Part shown: positions 1 through 9,386 of the stretch, one piece after another
Numbering within the stretch: position 1 is the first letter of the stretch
How the letters are laid out: every line of letters starts with the position of its first letter
Notes under the pieces: generated by a model
Databases searched by the model: none
Seen by the model: only the letters and a program-made list of their open reading frames with translations
What the model was told of the DNA's origin: nothing
Position numbers and translations under genes: made by a program
Origin: Bradyrhizobium diazoefficiens
GTDB taxonomy: Bacteria > Pseudomonadota > Alphaproteobacteria > Rhizobiales > Xanthobacteraceae
Direction: 5' to 3'
DNA: 64,000 bases
Assembly: GCF_018131185.1 (NCBI RefSeq)
Contig: NZ_JAFCJE010000001.1
Span: 186,001 to 250,000 of the forward strand

Positions 1-26
1 CGCAATTATTCGGAATATCGAAAATC

Positions 27-800
27 ATGAGCGCGTTTTACCGAGAGAAGGTTCTGTCCGTCCAGCACTGGACCGACACGCTGTTCAGCTTCCGCGCCAC
101 GCGCGATACCGGCTTCCGCTTCCAGAACGGCCAGTTCGCGATGATCGGCCTCGAAGTCGACGGCCGTCCGCTGCTGCGCGCCTACAGCATGGCGAGCGCC
201 AACCACGAGGAAGAGCTCGAGTTCTTCTCGATCAAGGTGCAGGACGGCCCGCTGACCTCGCGCCTGCAGAAGATCAAGGAAGGCGACACCATTCTCGTCG
301 GCCGCAAGGCGACCGGCACGCTGATCACCGACAATCTCATCCCCGGCAAGCGGCTGATGCTGCTCTCGACCGGGACGGGGCTTGCGCCCTTCGCGAGCCT
401 GATCAAGGACCCCGAGGTCTATGACCAGTTCGAATCCATCGTGCTGGTCCACGGCTGCCGCCAGGTCTCGGAGCTCGCCTATGGCGAGAAGCTGGTCGCG
501 TCCTTGCGCGAAGACGAGCTGTTCGGCGAGCTGCTCGCGGACAAGCTCATCTACTATCCGACCGTGACCCGCGAGCCGTTCAGGAATCGCGGCCGCATCA
601 CCGACCTCATCAGCTCCGAGCAGATCTTCAACGACATCGGCCAGGACCCGCTCGACATCGCCACCGACCGCGTCATGATGTGCGGCAGCCCGGCGATGCT
701 GGAAGAGCTGAAGCTGATGTTCGAAGGCCGCGACTTCGTCGAGGGCAGTGGCAACAAGCCCGGCCACTTCGTGATCGAGAAGGCCTTCGTCGAGCGGTAA
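27..800 (+). CDS. fpr: Ferredoxin--NADP(+) reductase
   Basis: A 257-residue flavoprotein that moves electrons between NADPH and ferredoxin or flavodoxin in the cytoplasm. The FAD domain (about residues 1-100) holds the RAYSMAS motif typical of the FNR superfamily, and the NADP domain holds STGTGLAPF near residue 115 and the MMCGSPAML segment near residue 220. The C-terminus ends FVIEKAFVER, as in bacterial subclass I reductases, and the length is normal for the family. The ATG at 27 is preceded by an A-rich stretch rather than a strong Shine-Dalgarno sequence. No partner gene is adjacent; the next gene is about 500 bp away. In this family the usual role is redox balance and supply of reduced ferredoxin. 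Confidence 0.95.
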   Translation: MSAFYREKVLSVQHWTDTLFSFRATRDTGFRFQNGQFAMIGLEVDGRPLLRAYSMASANHEEELEFFSIKVQDGPLTSRLQKIKEGDTILVGRKATGTLITDNLIPGKRLMLLSTGTGLAPFASLIKDPEVYDQFESIVLVHGCRQVSELAYGEKLVASLREDELFGELLADKLIYYPTVTREPFRNRGRITDLISSEQIFNDIGQDPLDIATDRVMMCGSPAMLEELKLMFEGRDFVEGSGNKPGHFVIEKAFVER

Positions 801-854
801 GCCCGGTTCGCGAAGCTCTCCGTCGTACTGGACTGCTAGCCCTTCGCCTCAGTC

Positions 855-1006
855 GTCGTCCCGGACAAGCGCGCCACACGCGCGCGCCGATCCGGGACCC
901 ATAGCCACAGGCCGTGGTTAGGCGAAGACTCGGAGTGACAGCTTTCTCTCATCACAAAATCCTGTAGTTGGGTCCCGGGTCTGCGCTGACGCTTGCCCGG
1001 GACGAC
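855..1006. repeat. Intergenic palindromic repeat, family C, complete copy
   Basis: The ends are inverted copies of each other: GTCGTCCCGGACAAGCG at the left and CGCTTGCCCGGGACGAC at the right. The interior contains GGCGAAGACTCGGAGT and a second CCGGGACCC/GGGTCCCGGG inverted pair. A related copy lies at 24175-24310 and a half copy at 3292-3325. It sits in the 500-bp gap after fpr, so it may act as a transcript end or a mobile REP-like element. Confidence 0.75.
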
Positions 1007-1304
1007 AGCTGAGCCCTTGGGGAATGCAGTGTGGCCCTCGCGCAGCCCATTAAGGCGCCCGTGGCCCGGCCGTCCCCGCCTCCCCCCCTTTGTTGCACCG
1101 CACCCGTCTCTCGGCCGATTGATTTGTCTCGGCCGAATTCGCTAGCCTGAAACAAGGGCCGCGTCATATCCGTATGACGGGCGCGGGCGTATCGTGCCGC
1201 CTCATGCTGGCGAGAGGATCGGAATCGTGGCCGACGACGACAAGACGCAGGTATCCTCCCAACACTCATCCCCCAAACGCCTGCCGCTGGCGGAAGAGGG
1301 GATC
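1007..1304. other. Non-coding gap upstream of the glutamate-synthase-like gene
   Basis: This stretch lies between the family C repeat and the chosen ATG at 1305. It holds upstream in-frame GTG codons at 1194 and 1227 that would lengthen the next protein by 37 or 26 residues. The added residues are hydrophilic and the strong ribosome binding site lies just before 1305, so I treat it as leader and promoter region. No recognisable RNA gene is seen. Confidence 0.5.
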
Positions 1305-2930
1305 ATGGAAATCCTGCTGCTGCCATTCTCGCCGCGCTTCATCGTGCTGACGATCTGCGCGGTCGTCACCGCGCTGTTGATCGGCATCGGCATCGCCGAC
1401 CGCAAGATCTTCGACATCCTGCTGATCCCGATCCTGATCTTCGGCGCGCTGACGCTGCTCGGCGTTCGCGATCTCCTGCAGAAGAGCCACGCGGTGCTGC
1501 GCAACTATCCGATTTCGGCGCATATCCGCTTCCTGCTCGAAGAGATCCGCCCCGAGATGCGGCAATACTTCTTCGAGAGCGAGAAGGACGGCATGCCGTT
1601 CTCGCGCGACACCCGCGCGGTAGTCTATCAGCGCGCCAAGATGGAGCTCGACAAGCGTCCATTCGGCACCCAGGAGGACGTCTACCGCCAGGGCTACGAG
1701 TGGATGCATCACTCGGCCTCGCCGAAGACGCATGCACAGGAGAAGTTCCGCATCGGCATCGGCGGCCCCGACTGCAAGAAGCCCTATTCGGCATCGGTGT
1801 TCAACATCTCCGCGATGAGCTTTGGCGCGCTCAGCGCCAACGCCGTGCGTGCTCTCAATGCCGGCGCAAAGAAGGGCGGCTTCGCGCACGACACCGGCGA
1901 GGGCGGCGTCAGCCCCTATCATCGCGAGATGGGCGGCGACATCATCTGGGAGATCGGCTCCGGCTATTTCGGCTGCCGCCATCTCGACGGCACCTTCGAT
2001 CCGGAAGCGTTCGCGCGCGTGGCCGGCGACGACCAGATCAAGATGGTCGAGCTGAAGGTCAGCCAGGGTGCCAAGCCCGGCCATGGCGGCGTGCTGCCGG
2101 CCGCGAAAGTCTCGGAGGAAATCTCCAAGATCCGCGGCGTCGCGATGGGTGAGGACTGCATCTCGCCCGCCTCGCACCGCGCCTTCTCCACGCCGGTTGG
2201 CATGATGCAGTTCATCGCCGAGATGCGCCGCCTTTCCGGCGGCAAGCCGGCCGGCTTCAAGCTGTGCATCGGCCATACCTGGGAATTCCTGGCGATCTGC
2301 AAGGCGATGCTTCAGACCGGCATCTATCCCGATTTCATCGTCGTCGACGGCAATGAGGGCGGCACCGGCGCCGCGCCGCTGGAGTTCATGGACCATCTCG
2401 GCATGCCGATGCGCGAGGGCGTCAATTTCGTCCACAACGCGCTGATCGGCATCAATGCGCGCGACCGCATCAAGGTCGGCGCCTCCGGCAAGATCGCGAC
2501 CGCCTTCGACATGGCGCGGGCGATGGCGATCGGCGCCGACTATTGCAACTCGGCGCGCGGCTTCATGTTCTCGCTCGGCTGCATCCAGTCGCTGAGCTGC
2601 CACACCGACCGCTGTCCGACCGGGGTCGCGACCCAGGACCCGTCGCGCGCGCGCGCGCTCTACGTGCCGCTCAAGATCGACCGCGTGCACAATTATCACC
2701 ACGCGACGCTGCATTCGCTCACCGAGCTGATTGCCGCCGCCGGCCTCGAACATCCGCAGCAACTGCGCCCGATCCATTTCAGCCAACGGACGTCGACCAC
2801 CCACGTGCAGTCCTTCGCGCAGCTCTATCCGGCGCTGCGCCCGGGCGAGCTGCTCGAAGGCACGGAAGATCCGCGCTTCCGCGACGCCTGGCGGATGGCA
2901 CAGGCAGACACGTTCCAGCCGGCGCTGTGA
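1305..2930 (+). CDS. Membrane-anchored FMN-binding glutamate synthase family protein
   Basis: A 541-residue protein matching the FMN-binding (Glu_synthase) domain of glutamate synthase, without the amidotransferase or NADPH subunits. Two hydrophobic segments fill about residues 8-60, so it is probably held in the inner membrane. The catalytic region follows and includes SFGALSANAV, the glycine-rich GNEGGTGAAP segment and, near residue 430, three cysteines spaced C-x5-C-x4-C, the 3Fe-4S ligand pattern of glutamate synthases. I chose ATG 1305 because GAAGAGGGG lies four bases upstream. The true substrate of this stand-alone family is not established, and glutamate synthesis should not be assumed. 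Confidence 0.85.
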   Translation: MEILLLPFSPRFIVLTICAVVTALLIGIGIADRKIFDILLIPILIFGALTLLGVRDLLQKSHAVLRNYPISAHIRFLLEEIRPEMRQYFFESEKDGMPFSRDTRAVVYQRAKMELDKRPFGTQEDVYRQGYEWMHHSASPKTHAQEKFRIGIGGPDCKKPYSASVFNISAMSFGALSANAVRALNAGAKKGGFAHDTGEGGVSPYHREMGGDIIWEIGSGYFGCRHLDGTFDPEAFARVAGDDQIKMVELKVSQGAKPGHGGVLPAAKVSEEISKIRGVAMGEDCISPASHRAFSTPVGMMQFIAEMRRLSGGKPAGFKLCIGHTWEFLAICKAMLQTGIYPDFIVVDGNEGGTGAAPLEFMDHLGMPMREGVNFVHNALIGINARDRIKVGASGKIATAFDMARAMAIGADYCNSARGFMFSLGCIQSLSCHTDRCPTGVATQDPSRARALYVPLKIDRVHNYHHATLHSLTELIAAAGLEHPQQLRPIHFSQRTSTTHVQSFAQLYPALRPGELLEGTEDPRFRDAWRMAQADTFQPAL

Positions 2931-3013
2931 CCGTCGCCCCGGCCGGCGGGGAAATTCTCCGCAAGCGGGGCTGTGTTTAACGTTTGCTTCAACTTTGGGT
3001 GTAGGCTGTGCCC

Positions 3014-3253
3014 ATGGACGAACGGCGCGACAAGGCGAGGCATCGCGTGCTGAAGGCCGGAACGATCGAGTTCGGCGGCGGCGCGATCGACTGTACCGTC
3101 CGCAACCTGTCCGACACCGGTGCCGCGCTCGACGTCACCAGCCCGGTCGGCATCCCCGATCATTTCACCCTGTTTCTCCAGGCCGACGGAACGCATCGGT
3201 CCTGCACCGTGGCCTGGCGCAAGGAGAAGCGGATCGGGGTGAGGTTCGGGTGA
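3014..3253 (+). CDS. PilZ domain protein
   Basis: A 79-residue single-domain protein. An arginine-rich start (RRDKARHR) supplies the RxxxR element and NLSDTGA supplies the [D/N]xSxxG element, which together bind cyclic di-GMP in PilZ domains. It ends AWRKEKRIGVRFG, as many short alphaproteobacterial PilZ proteins do. ATG 3014 is two codons inside a possible GTG start at 3008. It probably acts as a small cytoplasmic c-di-GMP receptor, but no target is encoded next to it. It converges on the CorC-like gene across a half copy of the family C repeat. Confidence 0.85.
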   Translation: MDERRDKARHRVLKAGTIEFGGGAIDCTVRNLSDTGAALDVTSPVGIPDHFTLFLQADGTHRSCTVAWRKEKRIGVRFG

Positions 3254-3291
3254 GGGTTGTTCGGCGCGAGCGCGTGCTGCAAGCACCAACT

Positions 3292-3325
3292 GTCGTCCCG
3301 GACAAGCGAAGCGGAGCGGACGCGG
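3292..3325. repeat. Half copy of intergenic repeat family C
   Basis: The sequence GTCGTCCCGGACAAGCG matches the left end of the complete element at 855-1006, but the matching right arm is absent. It lies between the convergent PilZ and CorC-like genes. Confidence 0.6.
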
Positions 3326-3368
3326 CAACATCCGCCACACCTGCGTACGCATTCGCGCTATCGCTCAC

Positions 3369-4664
3369 TCACCCCGTCTCGACCTCGCTCAACCGGCTCG
3401 CCAGGATCTTGTCGATGCGCCGTCCATCGAGATCGATCACCTCGATATGCCAGCCGCCGAAGTCGAAGGCATCGCCGGCGTCGGGCAGCGCGCTGAACTG
3501 CTGCAGCACCAGGCCCGCCACCGTGTTGTACCGGTGTGGCGGCAATTCGATGCCGAGCAGCTCGCCGAATTCATCGACCGGCATCCAGCCGGAGATCAGG
3601 AACGAGTCGTCTGCGCGCCTGACATAGGCCGGCTCCGGCGGTCCCGCTTCCGAATGGAAGGCGCCGACGATCGACTCGAGGATGTCGGCGGCCGTCACCA
3701 TGCCTTCGAAGCCACCGTATTCGTCGTAGACGAAGCCGATGTGAACCGGAGCAGTCTTCAGGATGGTCAGCACGTCGCGCGCGTCGGCCGAGGCCGGGAT
3801 GCCGGGCGCCTCGCGCACGAGCGCGCGCAGGTCCGGGTTACGTTCGTTCATATAAGCGACCAGCAGGTCCTTGGCCTGGAGCACGCCGATCGGCTTGTCG
3901 CGGTCGCCATCGGAGACGGGAAAGCGCGAGTGCGGGCTCTTGGCGATGATCGCCTGGATGGCGGCCAAATCGTCGTTCAGGTCGATCTCGTCGACCTCCG
4001 TGCGCGGCGTCATGACCGCGCCGACCGGCCGGTCGCCGAGCCGCATCACGCCGGCGATCATCTCCTTTTCACCGGGCTCGAGCACGCCTGCGCTCTCGGC
4101 CTCGCGGACGAGGTGATGGATCTCGTCCTCCGAGACCTTCTCTTCCGACTTGCCGCCCCGGCCGAGCAAAGTGAGGATCAGCCTGCCGGAGACGTCGAGC
4201 AGGAACACCAGTGGCAGCGAGACCTTCGCAAGCACGTGCATGGCCGGCGCAACCCTCACCGCGATGCTCTCGGGGTCGCGCAGCGCCACCTGTTTCGGCA
4301 CCAGCTCGCCGACGATCAGGGTGGCGTAGGTGATGAGCGTGACGACCATGCCGACGCCGACGATGTCGGCAATGCCGGGGGACAAGCCAAGCTCGAGCAG
4401 CCACTGCGTCAGCCGTTGTCCGAGCGTCGCGCCCGAGAATGCGCCGGAGAGCACACCGACCAGCGTAATGCCGATCTGCACCGTCGAGAGGAATTTGCCG
4501 GGATCGGCCGCCAGAATCAGCGCCCGCTCCGCGCCGCGAATGCCCTTGGCGGCGAGCAGCGACAGCCGGGCCGGGCGGGACGAGACCACGGCCAACTCGG
4601 ACATGGACAAGAGGCCATTGATGACGATCAGGACGACGACGATGGCGAGTTCGACCGATAGCAT
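3369..4664 (-). CDS. CNNM/CorC (HlyC) family membrane protein with CBS domains
   Basis: A 431-residue inner-membrane protein. The N-terminal DUF21/CNNM region (about residues 1-185) has four hydrophobic segments and the GELVPKQVALRDPE signature. A pair of CBS domains follows (about 205-330, with MTPRTEVDEIDL and RFPVSDGDRDKPIGVL), then a C-terminal CorC_HlyC domain (about 345-425). The name hemolysin is historical. Family members are linked to Mg2+ or Co2+ efflux and resistance, and the CBS pair usually binds an adenine nucleotide. It is a single gene, with no obvious partner. Confidence 0.92.
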   Translation of the reverse strand: MLSVELAIVVVLIVINGLLSMSELAVVSSRPARLSLLAAKGIRGAERALILAADPGKFLSTVQIGITLVGVLSGAFSGATLGQRLTQWLLELGLSPGIADIVGVGMVVTLITYATLIVGELVPKQVALRDPESIAVRVAPAMHVLAKVSLPLVFLLDVSGRLILTLLGRGGKSEEKVSEDEIHHLVREAESAGVLEPGEKEMIAGVMRLGDRPVGAVMTPRTEVDEIDLNDDLAAIQAIIAKSPHSRFPVSDGDRDKPIGVLQAKDLLVAYMNERNPDLRALVREAPGIPASADARDVLTILKTAPVHIGFVYDEYGGFEGMVTAADILESIVGAFHSEAGPPEPAYVRRADDSFLISGWMPVDEFGELLGIELPPHRYNTVAGLVLQQFSALPDAGDAFDFGGWHIEVIDLDGRRIDKILASRLSEVETG

Positions 4665-4901
4665 TGGCGTTCCGAGGTAAGGGAGTATGGCCAGATGGGT
4701 GGCACATGCCTCGATATAGGTATTAGGCGCGGAAATGCCGTCAGTTTCGTCGCATTGGAGCCCGCCGGAACCGCGTGGCGGAAGGGGTGATCCGACAAGC
4801 TCACGCGGGCGCCGTGGAACTACGGGACTCCGTGTTTAACGGGGTCTTAGCGGCCGGCGTCTAGGTTTTCGACATTGCAGAAAACGGACTCGGGGGACCT
4901 T

Positions 4902-6977
4902 ATGCGGATTGGGAAGCTTTTTGCGCTGTCGATGCTGACGGTGACGGTTTTTGCGGTCATCCTCGGCGCCGAGGTGCTGATACCCCAGGCCCGCATCTTC
5001 ACGAACCGCTCCGACGCGATCAAGACGGTCGATGCTTTCGGTGCGACGCTGATGGCCAGCCAGCACGCCGCCAGTCTTCGCGCTCCCTATATCGGCCCGA
5101 TCTTCCAGGAAGCGGCTGCGACCCAGGCTCAGCTCGAGGCCGCCGCAAAGGCCGCGAAAGCCGCCGAAGGCGGCTTCGAGGCCGCAAAGCGCGCCATCAT
5201 GGTGCTGGATGACGGCGCAGCAATCAGTGAAAATCTCGACCGCGCCGCGCGGCGGCTGAAGGAGATCACCGCGTCGGCAGATCGTGCAATGGGCCTTGCT
5301 CTGGCGGCACGCGACAGCGCCGCGATCAAGGGCTTCCTGCCCGGTGTTGCCGAGGTCCTCGCCAATATAGAACCCGTGATGAACCGGCTCGAAGCGAAGG
5401 TCATCAATGCGGATTCCTCGCTTGCGGCACTGTTGAGCCTGGCGCGGACCGCGCAGGATCTGCGGGTGTCCGCCGGCAGCCGTGCTGCCACGCTGTCCCC
5501 GGCGCTGTCCGCACGCCGCCCGCTCACGGCAGCCGAATTGTCGTTGATGGATCGCATGCAGGGTCGCGTGGAGGCCGACCGCGAGCGTATCGAGGCCGGC
5601 ATCGACCAAATCGGAAATCCGGTCCGCATATCGGCCGCGATGAAGGCGGCAACGGAATCCTACTTTGGAAATGCCGCGATCGCCGTGGACAAGGAAATCC
5701 CCGCAGCGCGGAGTGACGGCAAGTATAGCTCCGACGCCGACAACCTCGCGAAGATCATCGTGCCCGCGATCCAGATGTTCTACGGCGTGCGCGATGCCGC
5801 GCTCGCGGAAGCGGCCGAGCGCGCCTCGGCTGCGCGCGACGGTGCGCTGGCGATGCTCGCGCTCGCCGGCGTCGCCGTGTTGGCGCTGCTCGGCACTCTC
5901 GCCGGCGTGACCATGATGCTGCGCAGCCGCGTGGTGACGCCGCTGGCGAAGCTCGCCGACGTGATCGGAACGCTCGCCGCCGGTCAGCACGAGGTCGAAA
6001 TCCCCGCAACGGGCCGCAACGACGAGATCGGCCAGGTCACGGGCTCGCTTCGGCACTTCAAGGATTCACTGCTTGCCAAGAAGGAAGCCGACGAAGCTGC
6101 CGCCGTCGAGGCCGACGCGAAGCTCCGGCGCAGCCAGCGCATGGACCAGATTGCGCGCGAGTTCGAAGCCATGATCGGCGACGTGATCAACACGGTGTCG
6201 TCGGCGTCGTCCGAGCTGGAATCGTCCGCGGGAACGCTGACGAGCACGGCCGATCAATCGGAGAAAGTCACCGCCACCGTCGCGGCCGCATCCGAACAGG
6301 CTTCCACCAACGTGCAGACCGTCGCCGCGGCGGCCGAGGAGATGGCCTCGTCGGTCGACGAGATCAGCCGGCAGGTGCAGGACTCCGCGCGCATCGCCGG
6401 CGAAGCCGTGCAGCAGGCAGGGCGGACCAACGACCATGTCGGCGAGCTTGCCCGGGCCGCGGGCCGGATCAGCGACGTCGTCGAGCTGATCAGCCAGATC
6501 GCGGGCCAGACCAATCTTCTCGCCCTCAACGCCACCATCGAGGCGGCGCGCGCCGGCGAGGCCGGACGCGGCTTTGCGGTCGTCGCTTCCGAGGTCAAGG
6601 CGCTCGCCGAGCAGACCGCGAAGGCGACCGGCGAGATCAGCCAGCAGGTCTCGGGAATCCAGACCGCGACGGAAGAGTCCGTCGGCGCCATCAAGTCGAT
6701 CGGCGACACCATCTCCCGCATGTCCGAGATCGCATCCGCAATCGCCGCGGCGGTCGAGGAGCAGGGCGCCGCGACGCGGGAGATTTCCCGCAACGTGCAG
6801 CAGGCGGCACGCGGCACCCAGCAGGTCTCCGCCAGCATCGTCGACGTGCAGCGCGGCGCAAGCCAGACCGGATCGGCCTCCTCCAACGTGCTCGCATCGG
6901 CGAGATCACTGTCCGGCGAGAGCAGCCGTCTCAAGGTCGAGGTCGGAAAATTCCTGGACGCGATCCGGGCGGCCTAA
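4902..6977 (+). CDS. Methyl-accepting chemotaxis protein
   Basis: A 691-residue receptor. One membrane segment lies at residues 4-26 and another near 313-338, enclosing a mainly helical periplasmic domain of about 285 residues. A HAMP domain follows, then the methyl-accepting signalling domain. The highly conserved hairpin ([20 protein letters not shown]) lies near residue 535. I chose ATG 4902 because GGGGGA lies a few bases upstream; a TTG at 4875 would add nine residues. The ligand cannot be predicted from the sequence. No other chemotaxis gene is in the window, so it must signal to a CheA encoded elsewhere. Confidence 0.95.
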   Translation: MRIGKLFALSMLTVTVFAVILGAEVLIPQARIFTNRSDAIKTVDAFGATLMASQHAASLRAPYIGPIFQEAAATQAQLEAAAKAAKAAEGGFEAAKRAIMVLDDGAAISENLDRAARRLKEITASADRAMGLALAARDSAAIKGFLPGVAEVLANIEPVMNRLEAKVINADSSLAALLSLARTAQDLRVSAGSRAATLSPALSARRPLTAAELSLMDRMQGRVEADRERIEAGIDQIGNPVRISAAMKAATESYFGNAAIAVDKEIPAARSDGKYSSDADNLAKIIVPAIQMFYGVRDAALAEAAERASAARDGALAMLALAGVAVLALLGTLAGVTMMLRSRVVTPLAKLADVIGTLAAGQHEVEIPATGRNDEIGQVTGSLRHFKDSLLAKKEADEAAAVEADAKLRRSQRMDQIAREFEAMIGDVINTVSSASSELESSAGTLTSTADQSEKVTATVAAASEQASTNVQTVAAAAEEMASSVDEISRQVQDSARIAGEAVQQAGRTNDHVGELARAAGRISDVVELISQIAGQTNLLALNATIEAARAGEAGRGFAVVASEVKALAEQTAKATGEISQQVSGIQTATEESVGAIKSIGDTISRMSEIASAIAAAVEEQGAATREISRNVQQAARGTQQVSASIVDVQRGASQTGSASSNVLASARSLSGESSRLKVEVGKFLDAIRAA

Positions 6978-7007
6978 TCGACAGACGCATGCGGCCCGTC
7001 CCTGGGG

Positions 7008-9062
7008 CTAGAACTCGGCGTGCAGGCGGCCCGAGAAGATCGAGACCGGCCCCCGGTCGGCGTTATAGGCCGGGTTCGTGATGAACTGGTAGTCGAACGT
7101 CATGGTCGTCCAGGTATTGAGCTTCCATGCATAGTAGGCTTCGAGGATGCGTTCCGGGCTGTAGTTGAGCCGCCCGTCGCCGATCAGCAGGCCGGTGCCG
7201 CCGGCAGCGAGAAAATCGCGATGCGCGTCGGAGAGACCGTTGACGGCCCCGCCGATGCCGATCGTATCGTCCGGCTGCCCCCAATGGCTCCCCTTGATCG
7301 ACAGGCCGCCCGATACACTGCGGTCGATGTCGGTGAAGGACAGGATCTGGTTCTGGCCGTCGTTCCAGCTTGCGCGCGCGAACAGCCCGACGTCCTGGTA
7401 GATCTGCTGCTCGAGATTGACGTAGAAGCCGTATTTCGAACGGTCGCGCTGGTTGGCGATCGTGATGTCGTTGATGTCGAGCGCAGGATTGGCAGCCGCG
7501 ATCGCAACCACCTGGCGGTAATTGGCGGTATTGCCGCTGTTGTAGAACGTACCGACGCGCAATTTGCCGGGCTGCTCGAAGATCGAATGGCGCTCCTCGA
7601 ACTCGATGACGGCGCCGCCGGTCTTGTAAACCAGTGTATCGCTGTTGGGCGCATCGGGGACCTGGAACAGGCCGGCGCGCACTGCCCAATCCTTGCGATT
7701 GAGCTCGACCACCGCGCCGCGGGTGTAGCCGGGCAGATCGGCGGGGAAGTCGTAGGCGGCCGACGCCCACATCGCCCAGTTCATGAAGTCGGCGCGCGGA
7801 TCCTTGGCGTAGGAGTTTCCGTCGAAGAAGTCGCCGACGGCGAATCGGCCGACGATCAAGGTGACGCGGTCGACGTCACGCTTGCCGGCGAGCTGGTTCG
7901 GAGCATCGGGCACTTCCTCCTGCTCGCCGCCGAGACCAAAGGTCTGCCTGAAATAGTAGCGCTGCGCACGGATTTTCGGGAAAGGCGCGCCGGCCTTCTG
8001 CGCCTCGCCGTTGGAGAAGCCGGCAAGGCCGAGCGTGCCGTTGATGCCAAAACCCTGCGCCAATTCGGGATTGAAGTAGAACTCGCCGCCGTCCCACAGC
8101 CGTGCGCCCAGGAAGGCCGTTGTCGTCCATGTCGCCTGAAACTGGCCGCCGCCGGGGAGGCTCTGCGGGCTTGCATAGGGCGAGCGGATCGGCCCGTAGC
8201 CTTGCGGCAGCACGGTCGTCTGGGCATGGACGTTCCAGTCGCCGGACTCCGGCAGTTTCGTCCTGCCGTTGACCGGCGCCATCCAGGGCGTGTCGCCGAA
8301 CTGGTAGTTGAGGCCGAGCTTGAAGAGGTGAACGCGCGGCTCGACATTGACGTTGGCGAGACCGAATTCGCCGAGATCGTAGGTTCGCCGGGACAGCGCG
8401 ACGTAGTCGTACTCGGCCTTGGCGGTCCAGTTGCCGCTGACGGCGAATTCCAGGCCGAGTCCCGCTGTCCAGCCGGTCTGATACTTTCCAACCGGAAACA
8501 GCTCGGAGACGCCGTCGGCGTCGTTGACGTTGATATGGGTATGGCCCCAGGCGAAGCCGCCGGTGACGAAAGGCATGAAGCGGTCGAACGCATAGCCGAT
8601 GCGGCCGCGTACGGTGCCGACATAGTCGAGCGTGGTGCTGAACGGAGCCGGCGAGCGCTCGTGCGCGACGACATCGCGCGCGCCGGTGAACGTGGAGTCC
8701 GCCTCGATGCCGAGCACGACACGGTTCGCGAGCTGGCGATTGTAGCCGAGTTGATAGCCGCCGCTGAACCCGGTGGCACTGGGCGGCAGGACCACGCCTT
8801 GCAGCGGCAGTGAATGGGTGCCGGGTCCGAAGCTTGCGTCGCCATAGCCGAAATGACCGCCGACGTAGAACCCGGTCCAGTCGTAGACCGCTCTCAGCGC
8901 CGGGGCTTTCAACGGTAGATCGGCCGCGGTGCCTGTGGCGGGCAAAGCCAGTACGCCAGTGGCAATCGCCGCGACGGTCAGCAAGCACCGCTGTCTGTGA
9001 CCTCTCAACGTCAAAACGCACGCCCCCAAAACACCAATATGTCCACCCGCAGCAACCGGCAT
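7008..9062 (-). CDS. Outer-membrane protein: Omp25-like barrel fused to an OprB-type carbohydrate porin
   Basis: A 684-residue outer-membrane protein in two parts. After a signal peptide ending near TGTAADLPLK, residues of about 60-270 match small Omp25/porin-family barrels (starting DWTGFYVGGHFGYG and closing FKLGLNYQFG). Residues of about 290-684 match OprB-type carbohydrate-selective porins and end in a terminal phenylalanine (LHAEF), the usual BAM recognition end. A likely role is passive uptake of sugars or similar small solutes. The start is uncertain: GTG 9065, ATG 9062 and later in-frame codons are possible, and the first 20 residues before the hydrophobic core are unusually long for a signal peptide. 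Confidence 0.85.
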   Translation of the reverse strand: MPVAAGGHIGVLGACVLTLRGHRQRCLLTVAAIATGVLALPATGTAADLPLKAPALRAVYDWTGFYVGGHFGYGDASFGPGTHSLPLQGVVLPPSATGFSGGYQLGYNRQLANRVVLGIEADSTFTGARDVVAHERSPAPFSTTLDYVGTVRGRIGYAFDRFMPFVTGGFAWGHTHINVNDADGVSELFPVGKYQTGWTAGLGLEFAVSGNWTAKAEYDYVALSRRTYDLGEFGLANVNVEPRVHLFKLGLNYQFGDTPWMAPVNGRTKLPESGDWNVHAQTTVLPQGYGPIRSPYASPQSLPGGGQFQATWTTTAFLGARLWDGGEFYFNPELAQGFGINGTLGLAGFSNGEAQKAGAPFPKIRAQRYYFRQTFGLGGEQEEVPDAPNQLAGKRDVDRVTLIVGRFAVGDFFDGNSYAKDPRADFMNWAMWASAAYDFPADLPGYTRGAVVELNRKDWAVRAGLFQVPDAPNSDTLVYKTGGAVIEFEERHSIFEQPGKLRVGTFYNSGNTANYRQVVAIAAANPALDINDITIANQRDRSKYGFYVNLEQQIYQDVGLFARASWNDGQNQILSFTDIDRSVSGGLSIKGSHWGQPDDTIGIGGAVNGLSDAHRDFLAAGGTGLLIGDGRLNYSPERILEAYYAWKLNTWTTMTFDYQFITNPAYNADRGPVSIFSGRLHAEF

Positions 9063-9386
9063 CACTGCCGATTCGCGACGACCCTGTCATCAGGTTCCGG
9101 TTGCTCACGCGGCCAGACGAGATCTCTCGGTCCGGCGCGACATCTTCCAAGTCCTGTGCCTGCTGCGAAGCTTATTGCGACTAAGTCGCAATTGCAATTG
9201 GCGCGAGTTGCCGTGGAAGATGGTTGGCACCGCTGTGTGACACGGCTGCAACAAATGCGCAGGGGGCTAAAATGGATGACCCCGCCCGGGGGGGACAGCC
9301 GGGCGGGGTCGGGGGCACGACACGGGGTGGATGAGGCGCCCGTGTCGGACGCAGGATCCACGTAAGATCGGCCTCAGCTACCCAAA
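9063..9386. other. Non-coding gap between porin and small secreted protein genes
   Basis: A 324-bp stretch upstream of the porin and downstream of the small secreted protein gene, both on the minus strand. It contains the perfect hairpin listed at 9278-9310 and presumably the porin promoter. No convincing ORF or RNA gene is visible. Confidence 0.5.
9278..9310 (-). terminator. Perfect GC hairpin, probable terminator of the small secreted protein gene
   Basis: GACCCCGCCCGG at 9278-9289 is exactly complementary to CCGGGCGGGGTC at 9299-9310, giving a 12-bp stem with a 9-base loop. Read on the minus strand, the stem is followed by ATCCATTTTAG, a short T run. It lies about 75 bases past the stop codon of the gene at 9387-9650. 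The T run is weak, so termination is only likely. Confidence 0.5.

Noticed and set aside
1266..2804. A 512-residue open frame on the minus strand
   Set aside because: It is antisense to the glutamate-synthase-like gene and has the Arg/Ala/Asp-rich composition of a shadow frame.
3447..4661. A 404-residue open frame on the plus strand
   Set aside because: It is antisense to the CorC-like gene and has no family features.
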